Of a DNA stretch of 64,000 nt, positions 1 to 11,773 are shown in pieces (the stretch's first letter is position 1; each line of letters starts with the position of its first letter). The DNA is from Bradyrhizobium sp. 199 (lineage in GTDB: Bacteria > Pseudomonadota > Alphaproteobacteria > Rhizobiales > Xanthobacteraceae), in assembly GCF_023073355.1 (NCBI RefSeq), contig NZ_JADPJI010000002.1:744001-808000 (forward strand), given 5' to 3'. The translations under genes were made by a program, and so were the position numbers. The notes beneath the pieces are model-generated. The model worked only from the letters and a program-made list of their open reading frames with translations, was not told the origin of the DNA and made no database searches.

Positions 1-939
1 GAGGAACAGCAGCACGCCGAATACTGCGCCGGAGAGGCCCTTGGAGATGCTCTCCGCCATGTTCGGCACGAAGATGATGAAGGCAGCACCGACGAACGAG
101 CCGGGCAGCCAGCCGACGCCGCCGACGACCATGCCGAGGAACAGCGAGATCGCCAGGGTAATGGTGTAGCTGTCGGGCGCGACGAACTGCACGGCGATGG
201 CGCCAAGCGAGCCGGCGACGCCGGTGATGCCGGCGGACACGCCGAAGGCAAGCGTCTTGTAAAGCGAGACGTTGACGCCCATCGAGGAGGCCGCGATCTC
301 GTTGTCGCGGATGGCCATGAAGGCGCGGCCGGAGCGGGAGCGCAGCAGGTTGACCGAGAAGATGTAGATCGCGAGCGTGACGGCGAGCGTGAAATAGTAC
401 AGCCACATGTCCTGCGACATCGGCAGGCCGAACGGCGCGTCCGGCTTGGTAACAACGAGGCCCTGCACGCCGCCGGTCCAGTGCTCGAGGAAATTGAGCT
501 TTAGCAACTGCGGCATCGCGGTGGCGAGCGCGAAGGTTGCGAGCGCGAGATAGACGCCCGACAACCGCAGCGCCGGCTTGCCGAACAGGTAGCCGAATCC
601 GAAGCAGACCGTCGCGGAAATCGGAATTGTGAGCGCGTAATTGACGTTGAAGTACTCCATCAGCACCGCAGACGTATAGGCGCCGACGGCGTAGAACGCG
701 CTCTGGCCGAGCGAGAACTGGCCGGAACCGCCGGTCAGGATGTTCAGCGCCAGCACCGCGAGCCCGTAGATCAGGAGCATCGTCATCTGGAAGATGATGA
801 AGTTCTTGACGAAGACGGGCGCGATGAGCAGGGCCGCGAGCACCACCAGCGAGGTGCCCATGCCGAGCGTCATGGCCCGCTTCGGAACCGCCTCGACCGC
901 CTGGTGGCCTTCGCCAACGACTTCTTCTGCAGCGCTCAT
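1..939 (-). CDS. livM: Branched-chain amino acid/HAAT ABC transporter permease LivM (C-terminus cut by window edge)
   Basis: Inner-membrane permease of a HAAT-family (Liv-type) ABC importer. The visible 313 codons start at the ATG at 939 and run off the left edge without a stop. After a charged N-terminus of about 22 residues there are repeated hydrophobic segments and the LivM-type stretch LAVLALNILTGGSGQFSLGQ, followed further on by SRSGRAFMAIRDNEIAA. The start lies 2 nt after the livH stop, so it is the distal gene of the livG-livF-livH-livM operon. The substrate cannot be read from the permease. Next to a beta-oxidation operon it may be a carboxylic acid rather than an amino acid. Confidence 0.93.
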   Translation of the reverse strand, partial: MSAAEEVVGEGHQAVEAVPKRAMTLGMGTSLVVLAALLIAPVFVKNFIIFQMTMLLIYGLAVLALNILTGGSGQFSLGQSAFYAVGAYTSAVLMEYFNVNYALTIPISATVCFGFGYLFGKPALRLSGVYLALATFALATAMPQLLKLNFLEHWTGGVQGLVVTKPDAPFGLPMSQDMWLYYFTLAVTLAIYIFSVNLLRSRSGRAFMAIRDNEIAASSMGVNVSLYKTLAFGVSAGITGVAGSLGAIAVQFVAPDSYTITLAISLFLGMVVGGVGWLPGSFVGAAFIIFVPNMAESISKGLSGAVFGVLLFL

Positions 940-941
940 GA

Positions 942-1820
942 TCAAACTCGCTTGACGATTTGCCGGCCGAACAGGCCAGCGGGTTTGACGACCAGGACGG
1001 AGATGATCAGCGCGAGCGCGATCGGGAGTTTCAGCTCGTTGCCGACGCCGGGGATGTAGGTGCCGGCGAGGTTCTCGAAGACGCCGACCAGGAAGCCGCC
1101 GACCACGGCGCCGAACGGGCTGGTGAGGCCGCCGAGCACCGCGGCGGCGAAGCCGTAGATCAGCACGCCACCCATCATGTTGGGCTCGAGAAACACCACC
1201 GGCGCGATCAGCATGCCGGCGATCGAGCCGATCGCGGTTGCCATGCCCCAGCCTAGTGCGATCATCCAGCTCGTGTTGATGCCGACGAGGCGGGCCGATT
1301 CAGGCACCGAGGCGGCCGCGCGCATGGCGAGACCGATGCGGGTGTATTGGAAGAAGAAATAGAGCCCGAGCAATAGGAGCACGGTGACGCCGATCATGCC
1401 GGCCTGGTGGGTCGAGATCAGCTGGCTGCCCAGGAACGGCGAGGAGCCGAACGGGGTCGGATACTGCTTGATGGTGAAGTCCCAGATCAGGCCCGCCGAG
1501 GAGTTGATGATCGCAAACAGCGCGATGAAGCCGGCGACGTTGGTCAGCACCGGTGCCTTGACGAGCGGCTTGAACAGGATGCGCTCTATCGCGATGCCTG
1601 CGACAAAGGAGAATGCGAGCGTGATGATGAAGGCGGCCCAATAGGACACGCCCCACTGCATCAGCTGCCAGGAGATGAAGGTCGAGAACATCGCCATCTC
1701 GCCTTGCGCGAAGTTGAGATGGTCGATGGCCTGGTAGATCATGACCACGGCGAGCGCCATGCAGGCGTAGATCGCGCCCGTGGCGATGCCGGCCAGGACC
1801 TGGTTGGTGAACAGCTCCAT
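942..1820 (-). CDS. livH: Branched-chain amino acid/HAAT ABC transporter permease LivH
   Basis: Second inner-membrane permease (292 aa) of the same importer; it would form the translocation channel with LivM. The protein is hydrophobic throughout. The N-terminal region contains AIYACMALAVVMIYQAIDHL followed by NFAQGEMAMFS, the arrangement typical of LivH, and the C-terminal region contains FGAVVGGFLVGVFENLAGTY. Length matches the family (about 290 aa). It follows livF after 12 nt and precedes livM by 2 nt, so translation is probably coupled across the operon. Confidence 0.95.
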   Translation of the reverse strand: MELFTNQVLAGIATGAIYACMALAVVMIYQAIDHLNFAQGEMAMFSTFISWQLMQWGVSYWAAFIITLAFSFVAGIAIERILFKPLVKAPVLTNVAGFIALFAIINSSAGLIWDFTIKQYPTPFGSSPFLGSQLISTHQAGMIGVTVLLLLGLYFFFQYTRIGLAMRAAASVPESARLVGINTSWMIALGWGMATAIGSIAGMLIAPVVFLEPNMMGGVLIYGFAAAVLGGLTSPFGAVVGGFLVGVFENLAGTYIPGVGNELKLPIALALIISVLVVKPAGLFGRQIVKRV

Positions 1821-1832
1821 TGTCCGGCTCCC

Positions 1833-2542
1833 TCAATAACCCAGATAGGATTTGCGGATTTCTTCGTTGTTCGCGATGTCCGTGGCTTTGCCCGACATCA
1901 CGATGCGGCCAGTCTCGATCACATAGGCCTGGTCGGCCAGCTCGAGCGCGAGCTGGGCGTTCTGCTCGACCACCAGGATCGACACCTTGTCCTCGCGGTT
2001 GATCTTGCCGAGGATGCCGAACAGGTCGCGCACCACCAGCGGCGCGAGGCCGAAGGACGGCTCGTCCAGCAACATCAGCCGCGGCCGCAGCATCAGCGCG
2101 CGGGCAACCGCAAGCATCTGCTGCTCGCCGCCGGAGAGCGTGCCGGCCTGCTGGGTGTGGCGCTGCTTCAGCACCGGGAAATGCGCGTACATCCGCTCGA
2201 TGTCGGAGACGATGCCGGCGCTGTCCTTGCGGGTGATGGCCCCGAGTTGGAGGTTCTCCTCCACCGTCATGGTGGTGAAGGTGCCGCGGCCCTGCGGCAC
2301 ATGGGCGATGCCGAACCGTACGATGTTCTCGGTCGAGCGGTTGTTCAGCGGCTTGCCGTCGAACTCGATCGCGCCGGTCGAGCGCACCATGTTGCAGATC
2401 GCGCGCAGCGTGGTGGTCTTGCCGGCGCCGTTGGCACCCAGCAGCGTCACAAGCGAGCCCTCGTTGAGCGAGAAGGACAGGCCATGGAGCGCCTGGACCT
2501 GGCCGTAATAGGCGCGCAGGTCCTTGACGTTGAGCAGCGTCG

Positions 2543-2546
<4 letters not shown>
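1833..2546 (-). CDS. livF: HAAT ABC transporter ATP-binding protein LivF
   Basis: Cytoplasmic ATPase subunit (237 aa). Walker A is GANGAGKTT at about residues 37-45, the ABC signature is LSGGEQQMLAVARAL, and Walker B is LMLLDEPSFGLAP. The short length and the SGGEQQ signature separate it from LivG. Its ATG overlaps the livG stop by 4 nt (ATGA), so the two ATPases are translationally coupled and probably act as a heterodimer. Confidence 0.95.
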
Positions 2547-3340
<794 letters not shown>

Positions 3341-3406
3341 CTCGTCTCGCTCACATCGTTCAGTGAGCGAAGGAGCGATGCGAACCGCTCCCGATGATGA
3401 CAAAGG

Positions 3407-4273
3407 CTATCTGAATCCCTCGGCCACACGCGCAACTTTCCCTCCTGATTTCAGCTTTTTGCTGACTTCTTTTTTGGAATGCGGCATCAGACCCCCGAGC
3501 GCCGCTTCGATGTTCCTTACCATCGCCAAGAGACGCGGTCCAATGTCGTTGATCAAATGCTCTTCCGTGAAACGGAATGCGGGCGCGCCGCAATTGAACG
3601 CGTAAGGACCGGTTCCGTCGTTGAGCCTGAGCGCGACCCCGGCGGCGCCGATGTCGTCGTGCCAATCGCCGACGGAAATCGCAAAGCCGTATTTCGCGAC
3701 GGTGTCACCGGAACGTTCCAGCCCTTCGCGCATCTTCGGCCAGCGGCTGCCGTAATGCTCTCGCAGCATACGGGAGAGCTCTGCGCGATCTGTGTCGTCG
3801 AGCGCCCAGAAATAGGCGCGACCCATCGCACTGGTTGCAATCGGCACACGGGAGCCGACGTCAAGTTGAACGCCGACCGTCTCGCTGCCGCGGCTCTGGC
3901 CGAAATAGATCATGCTGTGACGGTCGCGGCCGCCGACGGCGACGGCGCCGCCGGTCGCACGCATCACGTCCTCGCGAAACGGTTCGGACAAATGCCGAAC
4001 GCCGAGATTGGCGAGCGCTGCGTAGCCGAGCGACATTGCGGCAGGCGTGAGCTGGTACTTCTCGAAGCGAGGAACCGGCGTCAGATAGCCGAGCTTGGTC
4101 AGCGTATAGGTCAGCCGCGATACGGTCGGCTTCGGCAGGTTGGTCCGCGCCGCGATCTCCTGATTGCCGAGAAGGCCGTCATTGGGTTCGAATGCGCGCA
4201 ATACGTCCAGTCCGCGGGAAAGCGCGACGACGAAGTTCCGATCGGTCGCGGTCTTCTTTCCTGTACGCTTCAT
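3407..4273 (-). CDS. IclR-family transcriptional regulator
   Basis: DNA-binding regulator of 288 aa. The N-terminal winged helix-turn-helix has the sequence LGNQEIAARTNLPKPTVSRL at about residues 36-55. The rest matches an IclR effector domain, with conserved-type stretches such as GSRVPIATSAMGRAYFWAL. The frame is open to 4393 but the ATG at 4273 (MKRTGKK) gives a family-length protein. It is transcribed towards the livGFHM genes and away from the beta-oxidation operon. A perfect palindrome lies in the divergent promoter, so it probably controls both directions. The ligand is unknown; an acyl-CoA or dicarboxylate-derived ligand is a guess from context. Confidence 0.9.
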   Translation of the reverse strand: MKRTGKKTATDRNFVVALSRGLDVLRAFEPNDGLLGNQEIAARTNLPKPTVSRLTYTLTKLGYLTPVPRFEKYQLTPAAMSLGYAALANLGVRHLSEPFREDVMRATGGAVAVGGRDRHSMIYFGQSRGSETVGVQLDVGSRVPIATSAMGRAYFWALDDTDRAELSRMLREHYGSRWPKMREGLERSGDTVAKYGFAISVGDWHDDIGAAGVALRLNDGTGPYAFNCGAPAFRFTEEHLINDIGPRLLAMVRNIEAALGGLMPHSKKEVSKKLKSGGKVARVAEGFR

Positions 4274-4340
4274 CCCTGATCTGCTTCTTGCGCGGAGTCG
4301 TTGACAACGTGCGTGCTTCAAAATAACCCTGCCGTCAAGA

Positions 4341-4359
4341 TGCGGAATTAAATTCCGCA
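4341..4359. promoter_or_regulatory. Perfect 19-bp palindrome, candidate IclR-type operator
   Basis: TGCGGAATT and AATTCCGCA are perfect 9-bp inverted arms around a central A. The site sits in the 131-bp divergent region, 67 nt upstream of the regulator start and 45 nt upstream of the hydratase/dehydrogenase GTG. Short GGAA/TTCC-type palindromes are usual IclR-family operators. Binding is inferred from position and symmetry only. Confidence 0.6.
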
Positions 4360-4404
4360 CCGCGAAATCGACAAAAGTATATAGCCCCACCAAGGAGGGA
4401 CACC

Positions 4405-6501
<2,097 letters not shown>

Positions 6502-6547
6502 GGGAGGCTGCCTTCATGGGCATCATTCCGGGAATGCTCCCTCCATT

Positions 6548-6650
6548 CCCTCCCCCCTTGTGGGGGAGGGGCAGGGAGGGGGGTAGCCCCGGGCGAGGTC
6601 CGAGTTCGTGGCGCCCCCTTCCCCAACCCTTCCCCACAAGGGGGACGGGA
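6548..6650. repeat. Imperfect inverted repeat between hydratase/dehydrogenase and acyl-CoA ligase genes
   Basis: The left arm (about 6548-6583) contains CCCCCCTTGTGGGGGAGGGG and the right arm (about 6613-6650) contains CCTTCCCCACAAGGGGGACG, so the two fold on each other. Each arm is itself partly self-complementary around CTTGTGGG. Probably a REP-type intergenic element; it could act as an RNA hairpin in the operon transcript. Confidence 0.6.
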
Positions 6651-6715
6651 GCCTGTCCGTTCGTGCCCGCGTTACAGGGAAATGCTGCCCAGGCAGCGCA
6701 GAGCATCGATCGTCA

Positions 6716-8377
6716 ATGACCCATCCCGGTGAACAGTTTTATCCCGAAGGCGTGCGGTGGGACGATACCATCGTCCAGGGCACGCTGCCTGACCTGCTGT
6801 CGAAAGCCGCGGCCGACTACGGCCCGCGCACCGCGCTGGAATTCCGGGATCGTCCGATCACCTACACCGAGCTCGCTGCGATGGCCGAGCGCGCCGCGGC
6901 GGCGTTCCTGCGTGCCGGTTGCGGCAAGGGCACGTCAGTCGCGCTGTTCCTGGGCAATTCGCCGGATCACCCCGTCAACTTCTTCGGCGCGCTGAAGGCC
7001 GGCGCCCGCATTGCGCATCTATCGCCGCTCGACGGCGAGATCGCACTGACGCACAAGGTCTCCGACTCCGGCTCGCGCCTGCTCGTCACGTCCAATCTCG
7101 CCGCGCTGCTGCCGACCGCGCTGAAATTTCTGCAGAAGGGGCTGATCGATAGGCTCGTCGTCTGCGAGGACGATGATTGGGGCAAAGTCGGCACGCCGCA
7201 GGCGGCGATCCCCAATGATCCCCGCATCATGACCTTCAAGTCCTTCGTCGAGGGTGCGCCCGCGCCGGCGGAATGGCCTGCCGTGACGGCCGACGATGTC
7301 GCGCTGCTGCAATATACCGGCGGCACCACCGGCCTGCCCAAGGGCGCGATGCTGACGCACGGCAATCTCACCTCAGCAGTGTCGATCTACGATGTCTGGG
7401 GCAAGCCGTCGCGCGCCGCGCGCGGCGACGTGATCGAGCGCGTGATCTGCGTGCTGCCGCTGTTCCACATCTATGCGCTCACTGTCGTGCTGCTGTCCTC
7501 GCTCAGCCGCGGCAACCTGATCTCGCTGCATCAGCGCTTCGACGTCGAAGCCGTCATGCGCGACATCGAAGTCAAGCGCGCGACGTATTTTCCGGGCGTG
7601 CCGACGATGTGGATCGCGATCGCGGCGCTCCCTGATCTGGACAAGCGCGACTTCTCCTCCCTCGCTGTGATCGGCTCCGGCGGCGCACCGCTGCCGGTGG
7701 AAATCGCGAATTTCTTCGAGCGCAAGGTCGGCAAGAAGCTGCGCAGCGGCTGGGGCATGACCGAGACCTGCTCGCCCGGCACCGGCCATCCGCCCACGGG
7801 TCCCGACAAGCCGGGCTCGATCGGCCTGATGCTGCCCGGCATCGAGCTCGATGTGGTCGCGCTGGACGATCCGACACGCGTGTTGCCGCCAGGCGAGGTC
7901 GGCGAGATCCGCATCAAGGGCCCGAACGTCACCAAGGGATACTGGAACAAGCCGGAGGGCTCCGCGCAGGCCTTCGTCGACGGCCGCTTCCTCACGGGCG
8001 ATATCGGCTATGTCGACACCGACGGCTATTTCTTCCTGGTCGATCGCAAGAAGGACATGATCATCTCCGGCGGCTTCAACGTTTATCCGCAGATGATCGA
8101 GCAAGCGATCTACACCATACCAGGCGTGCACGAGGTGATCGTGCTCGGCATTCCCGACCCCTATCGCGGCGAGGCCGCAAAGGCCTTCATCAAGCTGAGG
8201 CCCGACGCAAAGCCGTTCTCGCTGGACGAGCTGCGCGCGCAGCTGGCCGGCAAGCTCGGCAAGCATGAATTACCGGCCGCGCTCGAATTCGTCGACGATC
8301 TGCCGCGTACGCCGGTCGGAAAATTGTCGCGCCACGAATTGCGCCAGCAGCAAAAACCGGCACAATCCAAGCCATAG
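6716..8377 (+). CDS. Acyl-CoA ligase (AMP-forming; PimA-like)
   Basis: Acyl-adenylate-forming ligase of 553 aa that activates a carboxylic acid with ATP and CoA. The AMP-binding signature YTGGTTGLPKGAMLTHGNL lies at about residues 200-218. The GWGMTE core and the C-terminal DRKKDMIISGGFNVYP and PRTPVGKLSRHELR motifs complete the ANL fold; the Lys of VGKLSR is the predicted catalytic lysine. The frame is open upstream from 6608 through the repeat, but the ATG at 6716 (MTHPGEQFYP) fits the family N-terminus. It follows the hydratase/dehydrogenase after a 214-nt gap. Substrate is probably a medium or long-chain mono- or dicarboxylate, by context. Confidence 0.93.
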   Translation: MTHPGEQFYPEGVRWDDTIVQGTLPDLLSKAAADYGPRTALEFRDRPITYTELAAMAERAAAAFLRAGCGKGTSVALFLGNSPDHPVNFFGALKAGARIAHLSPLDGEIALTHKVSDSGSRLLVTSNLAALLPTALKFLQKGLIDRLVVCEDDDWGKVGTPQAAIPNDPRIMTFKSFVEGAPAPAEWPAVTADDVALLQYTGGTTGLPKGAMLTHGNLTSAVSIYDVWGKPSRAARGDVIERVICVLPLFHIYALTVVLLSSLSRGNLISLHQRFDVEAVMRDIEVKRATYFPGVPTMWIAIAALPDLDKRDFSSLAVIGSGGAPLPVEIANFFERKVGKKLRSGWGMTETCSPGTGHPPTGPDKPGSIGLMLPGIELDVVALDDPTRVLPPGEVGEIRIKGPNVTKGYWNKPEGSAQAFVDGRFLTGDIGYVDTDGYFFLVDRKKDMIISGGFNVYPQMIEQAIYTIPGVHEVIVLGIPDPYRGEAAKAFIKLRPDAKPFSLDELRAQLAGKLGKHELPAALEFVDDLPRTPVGKLSRHELRQQQKPAQSKP

Positions 8378-8402
8378 ATTAGGTAGTTCACAGGAGGATC
8401 CG

Positions 8403-9593
8403 ATGGATCTCGCATTCACGAAAGAAGAGCAGGCGTTTCGCCAGGAAGTGCGGTCGTTCTTGCGCGACAACGTGCCGCCGGATACGCGGCGCAAACTGGT
8501 CGAGGGCCGCCACCTCTCGAAGGACGAGATGGTGACGTGGTGGCGCATCCTCAACAAGAAGGGCTGGGGCGTCAGCCATTGGCCCAAGCAATATGGCGGC
8601 ACCGGCTGGACCTCCGTGCAGCACTACATCTTCAATGAGGAGCTGCAGTCCTATCCGGCGCCGCAGCCGCTCGCCTTTGGCGTCAGCATGGTCGGTCCCG
8701 TCATCTACACCTTCGGCAATGAGGAGCAGAAGAAGCAATATCTGCCGCGCATCGCCAATGTCGACGATTGGTGGTGCCAGGGCTTCTCCGAGCCCGGCTC
8801 CGGCTCCGACCTCGCTTCGCTCAAGACCAAGGCCGAGCGCAAGGGCGACAAGTGGATCATCAACGGCCAGAAGACCTGGACCACGCTCGCCCAGCACGCC
8901 GACATGATCTTCTGCCTGTGCCGCACCGATCCCAGCGCCAAGAAGCAGATGGGCATCTCCTTTATCGTGTTCTCGATGAAGTCGAAGGGCGTCACCGTGC
9001 GCCCGATCCAGACCATCGACGGCGGCGCCGAGGTCAACGAAGTGTTCTTCGACGACGTCGAGGTGCCCATCGAGAACCTGATCGGCGAGGAGAACAAGGG
9101 CTGGGACTACGCCAAATTCCTGCTCGGCAATGAGCGCACCGGCATCGCGCGCGTCGGCGTCTCCAAGGAGCGGCTGCGCCGTATCCGCGATCTCGCCGGC
9201 AAGGTCGAATCCGGCGGCAAGCCGATCATCCAGGACGCGGCCTTTCGGGAGAAGCTCGCGGCGTGCGAGATCGAGCTCAAGGCGCTCGAGCTCACCCAGC
9301 TGCGCGTCGTCGCCGACGAGGGCAAGCACGGCAAGGGCAAGCCCAATCCGGCCTCCTCGGTGCTGAAAATCAAGGGCTCCGAGATCCAGCAGACCACCAC
9401 CGAGCTGCTCATGGAGGTGATCGGCCCGTTCGCCGCGCCCTACGATGTGCACGGCGACGACGGCTCCAACGAAGCCATGGACTGGACCGCGCAGATCGCG
9501 CCGAGCTATTTCAACAACCGCAAGGTCTCGATCTACGGCGGCTCCAACGAGATCCAGCGCAACATCATCGCCAAGGCAGTGCTGGGGCTTTGA
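8403..9593 (+). CDS. Acyl-CoA dehydrogenase (PimC-like, larger subunit)
   Basis: FAD-dependent acyl-CoA dehydrogenase of 396 aa. The FAD/substrate loop reads WCQGFSEPGSGSDLASLKT, and the C-terminus ends with the family motif YGGSNEIQRNIIAKAVLGL. An AGGAGG ribosome binding site (8392-8397) places the start at the ATG at 8403 even though the frame is open further upstream. The gene starts 25 nt after the ligase. With the next gene it forms a pair of unequal dehydrogenases, as in PimC/PimD, where a heteromer is proposed. It would introduce the 2,3 double bond into acyl-CoA. Confidence 0.95.
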   Translation: MDLAFTKEEQAFRQEVRSFLRDNVPPDTRRKLVEGRHLSKDEMVTWWRILNKKGWGVSHWPKQYGGTGWTSVQHYIFNEELQSYPAPQPLAFGVSMVGPVIYTFGNEEQKKQYLPRIANVDDWWCQGFSEPGSGSDLASLKTKAERKGDKWIINGQKTWTTLAQHADMIFCLCRTDPSAKKQMGISFIVFSMKSKGVTVRPIQTIDGGAEVNEVFFDDVEVPIENLIGEENKGWDYAKFLLGNERTGIARVGVSKERLRRIRDLAGKVESGGKPIIQDAAFREKLAACEIELKALELTQLRVVADEGKHGKGKPNPASSVLKIKGSEIQQTTTELLMEVIGPFAAPYDVHGDDGSNEAMDWTAQIAPSYFNNRKVSIYGGSNEIQRNIIAKAVLGL

Positions 9594-9620
9594 TCGCGCC
9601 CCTATCACCACACACTCGCC

Positions 9621-9689
9621 GTCTGGCCGGGCTTGACCCGGCCATCCACGCCTAGCGCGTGGATGCCTGTCACAAGGCCGGGCATGACG
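9621..9689. repeat. REP-type palindromic element between the two acyl-CoA dehydrogenases
   Basis: Two consecutive hairpins are seen: GGCCGGG/CCCGGCC around CTTGA at 9625-9643, and CATCCACG/CGTGGATG at 9643-9650 and 9658-9665. A further GGCCGGGCATGACG follows. This type of element is common between genes in Bradyrhizobium relatives (recall, not searched). Confidence 0.65.
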
Positions 9690-9716
9690 AAATCAATACC
9701 GGGAGAGTAGAGAATT

Positions 9717-10859
9717 ATGGATTTTGATCTGAACGAGGAGCAGCGGCTTCTCAAGGAAAGCATCGACGGCCTGCTGACCGATTCCTACGATTTCGAGAGC
9801 CGCAAGAAATACATGAAGGAGAAGGGCGGCTGGAGCAAAACGGTCTGGCTCAAGCTCGCCGAGCAGGGCCTGCTCGGCCTGCCCTTCGCGGAGGCCGATG
9901 GCGGCTTCGGCGGCGGCGGCGTCGAGACCATGATCGTGATGGAGGCGCTCGGCAAGGCGCTGGTGCTGGAGCCTTATCTCGCAACGGTGGTGATCGGCGG
10001 CGGCTTCCTGCGCCATGCCGGCACCGATGCGCAGAAGACCGCGCATGTGCCTGCCATCATCGACGGAAGCAAGACGCTGGCGTTCGCCCAGCTCGAGAAG
10101 AATTCGCGCTACGATCTGTTCGACGTCACCACGACGGCGAAGAAGAAGGGCGACGGCTGGGTGATCGACGGCGAGAAGTTCGTCGTGCTGAACGGCGAGA
10201 ACGCCGACACGCTTGTCGTCACCGCCCGCACCAAGGGCGATCGTCGCGACAAGGCAGGCATCGGCGTGTTCCTGGTGCCGGCCGATGCCAAGGGCGTCAG
10301 CAAGAAGGGCTATCCGACCCAGGACGGCCTGCATGCCGCCGACATCACCTTCACCGGCGTCGAGGTCGGCCCGGATGCGGTGCTCGGCAATCCCGAGGAT
10401 TCGCTCGCGCTGATCGAGCGGGTGGTCGATGAAGCCCGCATCGCGCTCTGCGCCGAGGCGGTCGGTCTGATGGACGAGTCGCTTAAGACCACGGTCGAGT
10501 ACATCAAGACCCGAAAGCAGTTCGGCGTCCCGATCGGCTCGTTCCAGTCGCTGCAGCACCGCGCCTCCGACATGTTCGTCGCCGCTGAACAGGCGCGATC
10601 GATGTCGATGTTCGCGACCATGGCGGGCGATTTCGAGAACGTGCAGGAGCGATCCAACGCCGTCGCCGCGGCCAAGGTGCAGATCGGCAAGTCGCTGAAA
10701 TTCGTGGGACAGCAGGCCATCCAGCTGCACGGCGGCATCGGCATGACCATGGAGGCCAAGATCGGCCACTACTTCAAGCGCCTCACCATGATCGAGAACA
10801 GTTTCGGCGACACGGACTACCACCAGCGCCGCGTTGCTGATGGGGGCGGGTTGATCTAA
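9717..10859 (+). CDS. Acyl-CoA dehydrogenase (PimD-like, smaller subunit)
   Basis: Second acyl-CoA dehydrogenase family protein, 380 aa. N-terminal helical domain (FDLNEEQRLLKESIDGLL), central beta domain with LAFAQLEKNSRYDLFDVTTT, and C-terminal helical domain with YIKTRKQFGVPIGSFQSLQH and QLHGGIGMTMEAKIGHYFKR. It lacks the classic YGGSNEIQ ending of its neighbour, fitting a divergent partner subunit rather than a duplicate. It is separated from the first dehydrogenase by a 123-nt gap holding a palindromic repeat. Confidence 0.93.
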   Translation: MDFDLNEEQRLLKESIDGLLTDSYDFESRKKYMKEKGGWSKTVWLKLAEQGLLGLPFAEADGGFGGGGVETMIVMEALGKALVLEPYLATVVIGGGFLRHAGTDAQKTAHVPAIIDGSKTLAFAQLEKNSRYDLFDVTTTAKKKGDGWVIDGEKFVVLNGENADTLVVTARTKGDRRDKAGIGVFLVPADAKGVSKKGYPTQDGLHAADITFTGVEVGPDAVLGNPEDSLALIERVVDEARIALCAEAVGLMDESLKTTVEYIKTRKQFGVPIGSFQSLQHRASDMFVAAEQARSMSMFATMAGDFENVQERSNAVAAAKVQIGKSLKFVGQQAIQLHGGIGMTMEAKIGHYFKRLTMIENSFGDTDYHQRRVADGGGLI

Positions 10860-10870
10860 GCGCCGCCACC

Positions 10871-10955
10871 GTCATTGCGAGGAGTCCTTGCGACGAAGCA
10901 ATCCAGACTTTCTCCGCCGAAAGATCCTGGATTGCCTCGCTGCGCTCGCAATGAC
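10871..10955. repeat. Palindromic repeat (family also at 19830-19911)
   Basis: GTCATTGCGAG at 10871-10881 pairs with CTCGCAATGAC at 10945-10955, and an inner GCAATCCAG pairs with CTGGATTGC. The same two-arm design recurs at 19830-19911, showing a dispersed family. Confidence 0.75.
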
Positions 10956-10985
10956 GAAGCAAATGGAATCAGCGAGGCAACACCA

Positions 10986-11759
10986 ATGAAAAACACCCCG
11001 TTCGATCTCACCGGCAAGGTCGCCGTGGTCACCGGCTCCAGCCGCGGCATCGGCCGCTCCTCCGCCGAACTGCTGGCAAAGCTCGGGGCCAAGGTCGTTG
11101 TCTCCTCGCGCAAGGCGGACGCCTGCAAGGAAGTCGCCGACGGCATCGTCGCTTCCGGCGGCGAGGCCACCGTCATCGCCTGCAACATCGCGCGCAAAGC
11201 CGAGGTCGAGGCGCTGATCGCGGGTGCGACCAGGCATTACGGCAAGATCGACATCCTCGTCTGCAACGCCGCGGTGAATCCTTACTACGGCCCGCTGCTC
11301 GACATCACCGACGAGGCCTTCGAAAAGATCATGGGCTCCAACGTCAAGAGCAACATCTGGCTCTCCGCGCTCACGATCCCACAGATGGCCGAGCGCGGCG
11401 GCGGCTCCGTGATCATCATCTCCTCGATCGGCGGCTTGCGCGGCTCCACCGTGATCGGCGCCTACGGCATCTCGAAGGCGGCCGACTTCGCGCTGTGCCG
11501 CTCGCTCGCCGGCGAATGGGGGCCGAAAGGCGTCCGCGTCAACTGCATCGCGCCCGGTCTGGTCAAGACCGATTTCGCCCGCGCGCTCTGGGAAGACGAG
11601 GCCAATTTGAAGCGCCGCACCGCCACCACGCCGCTGCGCCGCATCGGCGAGCCCGACGAGATCGCCGGCGCGGTGGCCTACCTCGCCTCGGATGCGTCGA
11701 GCTTCATGACCGGACAGACCATCGTCATCGACGGCGGCGTGACCACGGCGGCGGTGTAG
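10986..11759 (+). CDS. SDR family NAD(P)-dependent oxidoreductase
   Basis: Classical short-chain dehydrogenase of 257 aa. The Rossmann motif is VVTGSSRGIGRSSA near the N-terminus, CNAAVNPYYGP follows, and the catalytic Ser and YGISKAA (Tyr-x3-Lys) lie near residues 144-164. The C-terminus ends with the usual FMTGQTIVIDGGV. The start at 10986 gives a family-length protein; the open frame upstream only runs through the repeat. Probably the last gene of the beta-oxidation operon, so it may act on a hydroxyacyl or oxo intermediate. The actual substrate is not visible. Confidence 0.92.
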   Translation: MKNTPFDLTGKVAVVTGSSRGIGRSSAELLAKLGAKVVVSSRKADACKEVADGIVASGGEATVIACNIARKAEVEALIAGATRHYGKIDILVCNAAVNPYYGPLLDITDEAFEKIMGSNVKSNIWLSALTIPQMAERGGGSVIIISSIGGLRGSTVIGAYGISKAADFALCRSLAGEWGPKGVRVNCIAPGLVKTDFARALWEDEANLKRRTATTPLRRIGEPDEIAGAVAYLASDASSFMTGQTIVIDGGVTTAAV

Positions 11760-11773
11760 CCGCCGGTCCTCAG

